NCBI GenBank assembly: GCA_016791285.1
Contig: JAEUMX010000078.1
Location: 1 to 6,418, forward strand
DNA length: 6,418 nucleotides
Reading direction: 5' to 3'
From: Burkholderiales bacterium
Lineage (GTDB): Bacteria > Pseudomonadota > Gammaproteobacteria > Burkholderiales > JAEUMW01
The notes under the pieces are model-generated. The model saw only the letters and a list, made by a program, of their open reading frames with translations, was not told the origin of the DNA and searched no databases. A program made the translations under genes and the position numbers. Below are positions 1-6,031 of the stretch, one piece after another. The stretch's first letter is position 1, and the number at the start of each line of letters is the position of its first letter.

Positions 1-768
1 ACCAGCATGGTCGCCTGGGCGATGGAGGCGGCGGGCCGACCCGAGCATGCCGAGTCGATGGCACGCGCGATCGAATGGATTCGCGGCATGCAATCGGCGA
101 ATGGCGGCTTCGGCGCGTTCGACGTCGACAACACGCATTACTACCTGAACGAGATTCCGTTCGCCGACCATGGCGCACTGCTCGATCCCCCCACCGCGGA
201 CGTGAGCGCGCGCTGCCTGGCCGTGCTCGCCTCCAGCGCGAGGACGAATGCCGATCATCGATTGGCGCTCGAGGCGTGCATGACATATCTGCGATCGGAG
301 CAGGAACCGTCGGGCGCGTGGTTCGGGCGCTGGGGCACCAACTACATCTACGGCACGTGGTCGGTGCTGGCGGCGTTCGAAATCGCCGGCGTTCCTTCCC
401 GCGACCCTGCCGTGCAGCGCGCGGTCGGCTGGTTGAAGCGCGTGCAGCGGCCCGACGGCGGCTGGGGCGAGGACAACGACACCTACCTGCATCCCGAGAC
501 GGCGGGTCAGGCGCACGAGAGCACCTCGTTCCAGACCGCCTGGGCGCTGCTCGCGCTGATGGCGGCCGGCGAAGGGCGCTCGGCCGCAGTGCGCAACGGT
601 GCGCAGTACCTGCAGGCGACACAGCGCGCCGATGGGTTCTGGCACGACGACGCGTTCACGGCGCCGGGGTTCCCGCGTGTCTTCTATTTGAAGTACCACG
701 GCTACAGCAAGTATTTCCCGCTCTGGGCACTGGCGCGCTACCGCAAAGAGCGCAACGGCTGCGCGTGA
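1..768 (+). CDS. shc: Squalene-hopene cyclase, C-terminal part (5' end outside window)
   Basis: This is the C-terminal 255 codons of squalene-hopene cyclase, the membrane-associated enzyme that cyclises squalene to hopene and hopanol, the committed step of hopanoid synthesis. The frame is open from base 1, so the Met at base 7 is internal. From memory of the Alicyclobacillus enzyme (631 aa), the window opens at about its residue 378, just after the catalytic DXDD motif, which must lie immediately upstream. Visible family marks are the block GAFDVDNTHYYLNEIPFADHG, QW-type repeats (QEPSGAW, QRPDGGWGEDND, QRADGFW), the RWGTNYIYGTW active-site segment with its conserved Trp, and the C-terminal FYLKYHGY segment with tyrosines aligning to the family's Y606, Y609 and Y612. 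The position of Alicyclobacillus Y420 is Phe here (GAF instead of GAY). The length from this point matches the family, so the C terminus looks intact. The TGA stop overlaps the start of hpnG. The identification is very secure. Confidence 0.96.
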   Translation, partial: TSMVAWAMEAAGRPEHAESMARAIEWIRGMQSANGGFGAFDVDNTHYYLNEIPFADHGALLDPPTADVSARCLAVLASSARTNADHRLALEACMTYLRSEQEPSGAWFGRWGTNYIYGTWSVLAAFEIAGVPSRDPAVQRAVGWLKRVQRPDGGWGEDNDTYLHPETAGQAHESTSFQTAWALLALMAAGEGRSAAVRNGAQYLQATQRADGFWHDDAFTAPGFPRVFYLKYHGYSKYFPLWALARYRKERNGCA

Positions 769-1493
769 ATGCCGCGGTCGCCGGCCTCATCGTCGCCTTG
801 CCGGAAGAATGCCGCAGCCTGACGCCCCGGGGCACGCGCCGCGGCGATTGTTTCGCACTCGGTGATGCGCGTCTGGTCTGCGTGGCCGGTGTCGGTCGGG
901 ACAACGCCGCACGGGCCGCGCACCAGCTGATGGAGCGCGGCGCGCGGGGTCTCGTGAGCTGGGGTTGTGCCGCCGCGCTGTCGCCGGCGTTGCGGCCCGG
1001 CGATATGTGCTTGCCGGCCGAGATCGTGGACACGCACGCCCGGCGCTGGCCCGTATCGGAGGCTTGGCATCGACGCGCGAGGCACGCGCTCGAAGGTGCG
1101 GGCGAGGTCTGCGCGGCGACCCTGCTCACCACCGATCGACCGGTCGCGACGGCAGCACACAAGCGCGCTCTGGCAACGCGGACCGGGGCCGTCGCCGCGG
1201 ACATGGAAAGCGCTGCCGTGGCGGCGGTCGCACATGAACATGACCTGCCGTTTCTCACGGTGCGCGCGATCGCCGACCCGGCCGAAGTATCGCTGCCGCG
1301 CGCCGCGATGCGTGCGCTCGACGCGGCGGGGACTGTTCGCCGCATCACGCTATTTGGCGAGGTCTTGCGCCACCCTGGCGAACTGGGCGCACTGCTGCGC
1401 CTGGCATCGCAGTTTCGTACAGCGCTGCGAGCGCTGGCCCGCAGCGCCGATCGAATGGGCCCGGGCATGCAGCTCGACGAGGGGGGCGCGTGA
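765..1493 (+). CDS. hpnG: Hopanoid-associated nucleoside phosphorylase/nucleosidase HpnG
   Basis: The predicted protein is 242 aa and belongs to the MTAN/PNP nucleoside phosphorylase fold. HpnG is known to release adenine from adenosylhopane, giving the ribosylhopane route to bacteriohopane polyols. Family motifs line up with E. coli MTA/SAH nucleosidase: LIVALPEE at residues 8-15 (catalytic Glu region), AGVGRDNAAR at 41-50 (glycine-rich phosphate/ribose loop), SWGCAAALS near 65-73, DMES at 146-149 (ribose-binding Met-Glu), and RAIADPAE at 167-174 with D171 as the likely adenine N7 proton donor. The chosen start is GTG at 765, which overlaps the shc stop as GTGA. It places the first beta strand at residue 5, as usual for the family. 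No strong ribosome binding site precedes it, so translational coupling to shc is likely. The frame stays open far upstream, but that stretch is the shadow of shc. Function is assigned from family and context; the exact split between phosphorolysis and hydrolysis is not readable here. Confidence 0.9.
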   Translation: MNAAVAGLIVALPEECRSLTPRGTRRGDCFALGDARLVCVAGVGRDNAARAAHQLMERGARGLVSWGCAAALSPALRPGDMCLPAEIVDTHARRWPVSEAWHRRARHALEGAGEVCAATLLTTDRPVATAAHKRALATRTGAVAADMESAAVAAVAHEHDLPFLTVRAIADPAEVSLPRAAMRALDAAGTVRRITLFGEVLRHPGELGALLRLASQFRTALRALARSADRMGPGMQLDEGGA

Positions 1494-1545
1494 CCGTGGC
1501 GCAGCGCACCGCTAACATGGCCTGTTTGCGTACCGGACCGGACCG

Positions 1546-2931
1546 ATGTCCTACTTGATCGACCTCATGACCGAGCACCGCGGGGAGAACTTCTTCCTGC
1601 ACGAGAACTATCTCAACGCCCAGATGGTGCGGGTGCTGAAGACCATCGGCTACGATCGGCTCTACACGCGCGCGGTCGGTCCCTACCTCTACGACGGGCA
1701 GGGTAACGAGTATCTCGACCTGCTCGCGGGCTGGGGCGTCTTCGCCCTCGGCCGCAATCATCCGAGCGTGAAAGCAGCGCTGCAGGATGTGCTCGCGCAC
1801 GATCTGCCGGACATGGTGCAGCTCGACGTGTCGCTCCTCGCGGGACTCTTGGCCGAGCGCCTGCTCAAGTTCACGCCGGGCGACATCAGCAAGCTGTTCT
1901 TCTGCAACTCCGGCGCGGAAGCGGTCGAGGCGGCGATCAAGTTCAGCCGCTGCACGACAAAGCGCGAGCGCATCCTGTACCTCGAGCACGGCTTCCACGG
2001 CCTTACCCTGGGCGCGCTCTCGTTGAACGGCGAGAAGCTCTTCCGCGACGGCTTCGGTCCCCTGCTCCCCGAGTGCTACCCGGTGCCCGCCCACGACCTC
2101 GCCGCGCTCGAGAAGGCGCTGCATCACCGCGACGTGGCGGCCTTCGTGTTCGAGCCGATCCAGGGCAAGGGCGTCAACATCCCGCCCGACGATTATCTGC
2201 CCGAGGCGGCGCGCCTGTGCCGCCAATACGGGACGCTGCTCGTCGCCGACGAGATCCAGACCGGCCTCGGCCGCACCGGGAAGTTCTTCGCGGTCGAGCA
2301 CTGGGGCGTCGAGCCCGATATGATCTGCATCGCGAAAGCGCTCTCCGGCGGCTTCGTGCCGGTGGGCGCGGTGGCGATGCGCAAGCACGTCATGGACGCC
2401 GTTTTCAACCGCATGGACCGCGCGGTGGTGCACGGGTCGACCTTCTCCAAGAACAACATGGCGATGGCAGCCGGGCTCGCGACGCTCAAGGTGATCGAGG
2501 AGGAGAAACTGGTCGAGCACGCGGCGAGCCTGGGCGAGGCGTTGCTGCGCGACCTGCAGGCGCTGGTGGCCAGGCACGAATTCCTGAAGGAGGTGCGCGG
2601 CAAGGGCATGATGATCGCGCTCGAGTTCGGCTCGCCGAAGAGCCTCGCGCTGAAGGCGGCTTGGGGCTTTCTCGAAACCGCCAACAAGGGCCTCTTCTGC
2701 CAGATGATCGCGATCCCGCTCTTCGCGCACCACCGCATCCTGACCCAGACCGCGGGCCACGGCATGAACGTGCTCAAGCTGCTGCCCCCGCTCGTCATCG
2801 GCGAACGCGACCGGCAGTGGACCGTCTCCGCGCTCGACGCCGTGATCGCCGCCTGCCACCAGGTGCCGGGGTCGGTGTGGGAGCTCGGCAAGACGCTCGC
2901 CGGGCACGCGCTGAAAGCCAAGGCCGGCTGA
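1546..2931 (+). CDS. hpnO: Class III PLP aminotransferase, probable aminobacteriohopanetriol synthase HpnO
   Basis: The protein is 461 aa, a full-length class III (acetylornithine/ornithine type) aminotransferase. HpnO of hopanoid producers aminates the oxidised side chain to give 35-aminobacteriohopanetriol. PLP-site residues are clear: NSGAEAVE at 121-128 (phosphate loop), HGFHG at 148-152 (ring-stacking Phe150), E203 in FEPIQGKG, D235 in ADEIQTG (pyridine nitrogen), the Schiff-base lysine K264 in IAKALSGGF, and T299 in HGSTF. Near the C terminus, NVLKLLPPL carries Lys411 where ornithine-type enzymes have an Arg that holds the substrate carboxylate. This fits a non-amino-acid substrate. ATG 1546 is the only plausible start, because an in-frame TAA lies at 1513 and no alternative start codon falls between. 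The ribosome binding site is weak (GGA at 1535-1537). It lies 52 bases after hpnG and 11 bases before copC. The aminotransferase class is certain; the hpnO assignment rests on the shc-hpnG context and overall resemblance, and another hydrophobic-aldehyde aminotransferase remains possible. Confidence 0.86.
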   Translation: MSYLIDLMTEHRGENFFLHENYLNAQMVRVLKTIGYDRLYTRAVGPYLYDGQGNEYLDLLAGWGVFALGRNHPSVKAALQDVLAHDLPDMVQLDVSLLAGLLAERLLKFTPGDISKLFFCNSGAEAVEAAIKFSRCTTKRERILYLEHGFHGLTLGALSLNGEKLFRDGFGPLLPECYPVPAHDLAALEKALHHRDVAAFVFEPIQGKGVNIPPDDYLPEAARLCRQYGTLLVADEIQTGLGRTGKFFAVEHWGVEPDMICIAKALSGGFVPVGAVAMRKHVMDAVFNRMDRAVVHGSTFSKNNMAMAAGLATLKVIEEEKLVEHAASLGEALLRDLQALVARHEFLKEVRGKGMMIALEFGSPKSLALKAAWGFLETANKGLFCQMIAIPLFAHHRILTQTAGHGMNVLKLLPPLVIGERDRQWTVSALDAVIAACHQVPGSVWELGKTLAGHALKAKAG

Positions 2932-2942
2932 CGGCACCTGTG

Positions 2943-3299
2943 ATGGCGCGCTTCGTCTGCCTTGTTGCGGCGGTGCTGTTCGCGTTCGCGTCCGCGCCCG
3001 CCAGCGCCCATGCCATCGTCACCGGCTCGTCGCTCAAGGACCGGCCGGTCAAGGCCGGGGCGCCGACGAAGGTCCTGCTCGATTTCAACAGCGGCATCGA
3101 AGTCGCGCTCTCGCGCGTCTTCCTCGTCAGCCAGGGCGACGTGCATGCACCCGTCCCCATCGCGGCGGGCAGGAAGCCCGGTCAGCTCGTCATCGACCTG
3201 CCACCCCTCAAGCCCGGCGAATACGCACTGAAATGCCGCGTCTTCGCCGCCGACGGTCATCTGACCGAAGAGATCCTCCGCTTCCGCGTCGCCGAATGA
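2943..3299 (+). CDS. copC: CopC-family periplasmic copper-binding protein
   Basis: The predicted precursor is 118 aa with a Sec signal peptide: MARF, a hydrophobic stretch to about residue 17, then APASA before His23. Cleavage after Ala22 would leave His as mature residue 1, which in CopC proteins is a Cu(II) ligand through its imidazole and free amino group. The remaining ligands of the known Cu(II) site match D104 and H106 in FAADGHLTEE (compare the D-T-H pattern of Pseudomonas CopC). The mature part (about 96 residues) has the CopC beta-sandwich pattern, with LLDFNSGIEV and LPPLKPGEYALKCRV as core strands. It contains no methionine at all, so the Met-rich Cu(I) site of classical CopC is absent. 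One Cys (C98) and one further His (H68) occur. The start is ATG 2943; GTG 2940 directly before it is an alternative adding one residue. No strong ribosome binding site is visible. It sits 11 bases after hpnO and 13 before copD, with which it probably works in copper delivery. Confidence 0.87.
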   Translation: MARFVCLVAAVLFAFASAPASAHAIVTGSSLKDRPVKAGAPTKVLLDFNSGIEVALSRVFLVSQGDVHAPVPIAAGRKPGQLVIDLPPLKPGEYALKCRVFAADGHLTEEILRFRVAE

Positions 3300-3312
3300 C
3301 CCTTCCCCCGCG

Positions 3313-4959
3313 ATGTACGTCCAGGGCATAGCAAACTTCCTGGACGACTTCATGGGCGGGCTGATCCTGATCAGTCTCGCTCTCCTGGTCGGCAGTCTCG
3401 TGTGGGCAGCCTTCATCCTGCGCATCGGCCGCGCTGCGGCACGCGTCGACGCGGCCATCGCGGCGCGGTGCGCAGACCTGCTGCGCACCGGCGCGTTCGC
3501 GCTCGCGATCTTCCAGTCGCTCAAGCTCTTGACCAAGGGCGTCGTGCTGGCGTCGTCGCTCGGCGAGCTGCCGCTCGACGCCTACGTCGCGACGGTGCAG
3601 TTTCGCGCGGGTGTCGCGCGCATCGTACTGGCGACCCTCGTCTGGATCGCCGCGCGCCGGCTCGCCCGCGATCCCTTTCATCGCGGCCGGTGGGCACTGG
3701 CCGCCGCGCTCACCGTGCCGCTCGTGATCGCAGGGGCTTGGCTCGTGCACGGCGTCGGGCGCTTCGAGGACCGCGCGTTCCTGATGTCGCTCACGGTGCT
3801 GCACCAGCTCGCGGCGGCGATCTGGGTCGGCGGCGTGGTGCAGCTGCTGATGCTGTGGCGTCTGCGCCGCCGCGACGCGTCGGTCGCGGCGTTCTGGCCG
3901 GTGGCGGTGTCGCGCTTCTCGGCGGTCGGCATCGGATCGGTAGCGGTGCTGCTGACATCCGGCGTCGTGCTCACGTTCGTCTACGTCGGTTCGTGGAACG
4001 GTCTGCTCGGCACCGGCTACGGCAGCCTCGTCTCCGCCAAGGTGTTCCTGCTCGCCCTCGCGCTCGGTTTCGCCGCCCTCAACTTCCGCGCCGGACGAAG
4101 CTGGGTCCGCGACCCGCGCTCCCCCGCCGTGACCGCCCGGGTGCCTTACTACGTCGAGTCGGAGACGTTCGTGCTCGTGAGCACCCTGTTCGTCGCGGCG
4201 TCGCTCTCCTCGATGCCTCCAGCGGTGGACATCCCGAACCTGACTGCGACAGTGGCGGAAGTGCTCGGCATGTTCGCACCGCGCCTGCCGAGCCTCGACT
4301 CGCCCACCCATGCAGCGCTCCTCGCGGGCGAAGCGGCGCGAACGGTGGTGGTCGGGCGCACGCCTTCGCTCGCCGCGACCGAATGGTCGGACTACAACCA
4401 CAACGTCGCAGGCGTGTTCCTGGTCGTGATGGGCGCCTTCGCCCTGCTCTCGTACGTGCGCGGCTTCGGCTGGGCGAAATACTGGCCGGTCGGCTTCATG
4501 CTGCTCGGCGTCTTTCTCTTCTTCCGCGCCGACGCCGAAGCGTGGCCGCTCGGTCCGCTCGGCTTCTGGGTGAGCATGTTCGGCAACGCCGAAGTCCTGC
4601 AGCATCGGCTCGCGACGCTGCTCGCCTTCACGCTCGGATTGCTCGAGATGCGCGCGCGCACGAGCCCGCGTGCATCGGCGCGCCTGCGCTACATGTTTCC
4701 GGTGCTGTGCGCGCTCGGCGGCATCCTGCTCGTCACCCACTCGCACCTGCCGTTCGAGCTCAAGACCGACTACCTGATCCAGTCCACGCACCTCGCGATG
4801 GGACTGCTCGCCGTCATCATGGCGATCGGCCGCTGGCTGGAGCTGCGCCTGGGCGACGCGGGCGACACGGTTGCGGCGCGTGCCGCGGGCCTCGTCGCGG
4901 TGTTCGCGATGCTCGCGATCGGCGCGGTGCTGGTGTTCTACAAGGAGCCGCTGTATTGA
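3313..4959 (+). CDS. copD: CopD-family copper transport membrane protein with long C-terminal membrane extension
   Basis: The protein is 548 aa and very hydrophobic, with roughly 13-15 predicted membrane segments, so it sits in the inner membrane. CopD proteins partner CopC and are thought to carry copper into the cytoplasm. The core CopD domain lies at about residues 200-270, shown by RFSAVGIGSVAVLLTSGVVL followed by the YGSLVSAKVFLLAL segment and LNFRAGR. The preceding helix has H164 in LHQLAAAIWVGG, a conserved His of the family. A soluble loop spans about 300-358. The C-terminal part (about 359-548) adds five or six helices with His363 (YNHNVAG), His431, an HSH pair at 476-478, and His493, ending in GRWLELRL and a short tail. 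I have seen similar extensions on large bacterial CopD proteins, so this is a subfamily trait rather than an accidental fusion. ATG 3313 is chosen; no Shine-Dalgarno is visible, and ATG 3352 is an in-frame alternative that would cut into the first helix. The 3' end overlaps the minus-strand dehydratase gene. Confidence 0.86.
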   Translation: MYVQGIANFLDDFMGGLILISLALLVGSLVWAAFILRIGRAAARVDAAIAARCADLLRTGAFALAIFQSLKLLTKGVVLASSLGELPLDAYVATVQFRAGVARIVLATLVWIAARRLARDPFHRGRWALAAALTVPLVIAGAWLVHGVGRFEDRAFLMSLTVLHQLAAAIWVGGVVQLLMLWRLRRRDASVAAFWPVAVSRFSAVGIGSVAVLLTSGVVLTFVYVGSWNGLLGTGYGSLVSAKVFLLALALGFAALNFRAGRSWVRDPRSPAVTARVPYYVESETFVLVSTLFVAASLSSMPPAVDIPNLTATVAEVLGMFAPRLPSLDSPTHAALLAGEAARTVVVGRTPSLAATEWSDYNHNVAGVFLVVMGAFALLSYVRGFGWAKYWPVGFMLLGVFLFFRADAEAWPLGPLGFWVSMFGNAEVLQHRLATLLAFTLGLLEMRARTSPRASARLRYMFPVLCALGGILLVTHSHLPFELKTDYLIQSTHLAMGLLAVIMAIGRWLELRLGDAGDTVAARAAGLVAVFAMLAIGAVLVFYKEPLY

Positions 4960-5921
4960 GCGCCGGTGAGCCGAGCGAACACGTCGAGGTCGACGTTGCC
5001 GCCGCTTACCAGCACGCCGACCCGCCCACGCACGGCGACCGCGCCGTGGAGCACGGCCGCGGCGGCGAGACAGCCGGTCGGCTCGACCACCATCTTCATG
5101 CGCTGCGCGAAGAACTTCATCGTCGCGACGAGCTGCGCGTCCGTTACGGTAACGATCTCATCGACATGCCGCTGGATGATGGGAAAAGTGTGCTCACCGA
5201 GATGGGTCGTCTGCGCGCCGTCCGCGATCGTGTCCGGAACGTCGATCTCGACGATCTCGCCGCGCGCGAGCGACTGCTGGCCGTCGTTGCCGGCCGCGGG
5301 CTCCACGCCGATCACCCTGCAGCGGGGGTTCAGCGCAGCCGCAGCGAGCGCGCATCCCGCCAGCAGGCCGCCGCCGCCGAGACACACCAGCAGATAGTCG
5401 AGCCTCCCAGCGTCCTCGATCAGCTCCTTCGCCGCGGTTCCCTGTCCGGCGATGACATGCGGGTGATCGAAGGGCGGAATCAGCGTCATGCCCCGCCGCG
5501 ACGCGAGCTCCGTGGTGAGCGCTTCGCGGTCCTGCGAGCGGCGGTCGTACTGGCTCACTTCGCCGCCATAGCCGCGCGTGGCGGCGATCTTCGACGCCGG
5601 CGCGTCGTCTGGCATGACGATCGCGGTCTTCACCCCGAGCAGCCGCCCGGCGAGCGCGATCGCCTGCGCGTGGTTGCCCGACGAATACGCCGCGACGCCC
5701 GCCTGCCGCTGTGTACCGTCGAGCTGCGCGATCGCGTTGTACGCCCCGCGAAACTTGAAAGCGCCCATGCGCTGGTGGTTCTCGCACTTGAAGAAGAGTT
5801 CGGCGCCGGCCGTTTCGTTCGCCGTGCGCGAGGTCACGACCGGCGTCCGGTGCGCCACGCCGCGCAGGCGCTCGGCGGCATCAACGATGTCGGAGAAGGT
5901 CGGCGGTTCGTGTCGAACCAT
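4938..5921 (-). CDS. Fold-type II PLP ammonia-lyase (threo-3-hydroxyaspartate/serine/threonine dehydratase or serine racemase type)
   Basis: The protein is 327 aa, the usual length of catabolic-type dehydratases without the regulatory ACT domain. Such cytoplasmic enzymes remove water and ammonia from beta-hydroxy amino acids. Key residues match the serine racemase/threo-3-hydroxy-L-aspartate ammonia-lyase group: the Schiff-base lysine K56 in GAFKFRGA, S81 in SSGNHAQ (acid/base Ser), the PLP phosphate loop GGGG at 182-185, a metal-site pattern E207 and D213 in GVEPAAGNDGQQS, and S306 in SGGN contacting the pyridine nitrogen. The start is ATG at 5921-5919, giving MVRHEPPTFSDI, the normal family N terminus. 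The frame runs open upstream to 6149 but has no close alternative start and would be atypically long. No good Shine-Dalgarno is visible. The TAG stop lies inside the 3' end of copD, a convergent 22-base overlap. No functional link to the hopanoid or copper genes is evident. The exact substrate (3-hydroxyaspartate most likely, versus serine or threonine) cannot be fixed from sequence. Confidence 0.9.
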   Translation of the reverse strand: MVRHEPPTFSDIVDAAERLRGVAHRTPVVTSRTANETAGAELFFKCENHQRMGAFKFRGAYNAIAQLDGTQRQAGVAAYSSGNHAQAIALAGRLLGVKTAIVMPDDAPASKIAATRGYGGEVSQYDRRSQDREALTTELASRRGMTLIPPFDHPHVIAGQGTAAKELIEDAGRLDYLLVCLGGGGLLAGCALAAAALNPRCRVIGVEPAAGNDGQQSLARGEIVEIDVPDTIADGAQTTHLGEHTFPIIQRHVDEIVTVTDAQLVATMKFFAQRMKMVVEPTGCLAAAAVLHGAVAVRGRVGVLVSGGNVDLDVFARLTGAQYSGSL

Positions 5922-6005
5922 AGCGGCGGTGGGAGCTCGAAAAGCGCAGCGCGTCGTACAGTATCTTGGACCTCGAACGTTCCGCGGTAAAGGCAACTCG
6001 AACCA

Positions 6006-6011
6006 TATACT
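6006..6011 (+). promoter_or_regulatory. Candidate -10 element TATACT for the lipoprotein-like gene
   Basis: TATACT differs from the sigma-70 -10 consensus TATAAT at one base and lies 20 bases before the start codon at 6032, leaving a very short leader that still includes the ribosome binding site. The nearest -35-like hexamer is TTCCGC (5980-5985), with a long 20-base spacer, so promoter activity is only suggested. Confidence 0.35.
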
Positions 6012-6019
6012 CACCCGAC

Positions 6020-6024
6020 AGGAG
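6020..6024 (+). promoter_or_regulatory. Ribosome binding site AGGAG that decides the start of the last gene
   Basis: AGGAG lies 7 bases before ATG 6032 and only 3 bases before the overlapping, out-of-frame ATG 6028. The spacing favours 6032, which opens the long lipoprotein-like frame, while 6028 gives only 17 codons. This is the only strong Shine-Dalgarno sequence seen in the window. Confidence 0.75.
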
Positions 6025-6031
6025 ATCATGC

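Larger units (their letters stand above)
5922..6031. promoter_or_regulatory. Divergent intergenic promoter region between the dehydratase gene and the lipoprotein-like gene
   Basis: This 110-base spacer separates two genes that start in opposite directions and must hold both promoters if each is transcribed independently. It is visibly richer in A and T than the flanking genes. It contains a perfect 8-base palindrome GAACGTTC (5975-5982), next to CCGCGG (5982-5987), and -10-like hexamers on each strand: TATACT on + (6006-6011) and GATACT on minus (5965 down to 5960). Neither has a convincing -35 at the standard 17-base distance. No known operator or riboswitch was recognised. Confidence 0.5.

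Noticed and set aside
75..764. A possible N-terminal extension of hpnG overlapping shc
   Set aside because: The extension is an Arg-rich shadow of shc. The GTG at 765 gives the normal family N terminus and length.
1532..1545. Tandem ACCGG units just before the hpnO start
   Set aside because: Fewer than three full copies of a 5-base GC-rich unit; too short to call a repeat or operator.
1517..1558. A 13-codon frame (MACLRTGPDRCPT) overlapping the hpnO start, a possible leader peptide
   Set aside because: It has no ribosome binding site, no attenuator-like hairpin and no residue run linked to the pathway; it is likely chance.
1345..2937. A 530-codon open frame on the minus strand opposite hpnO
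   Set aside because: It mirrors hpnO and has the Arg-, Glu- and His-rich composition typical of antisense frames in high-GC DNA. It shows no recognisable domain, while the + strand frame has a complete PLP enzyme.
3208..4791. A 527-codon minus-strand frame opposite copD
   Set aside because: It is extremely Arg-, Glu-, His- and Gln-rich low-complexity protein, as expected when a hydrophobic GC-rich gene is read in antisense.
4960..5000. Possible terminator after copD
   Set aside because: Some complementary GC-rich bases are present, but there is no stable stem followed by a T-run, and the sequence is coding on the other strand.
3402..5990. An 862-codon + strand frame running across copD and the dehydratase gene
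   Set aside because: It spans two real genes on opposite strands, is Arg/Ala-rich and has no domain; it exists because stop codons are rare in GC-rich sequence.
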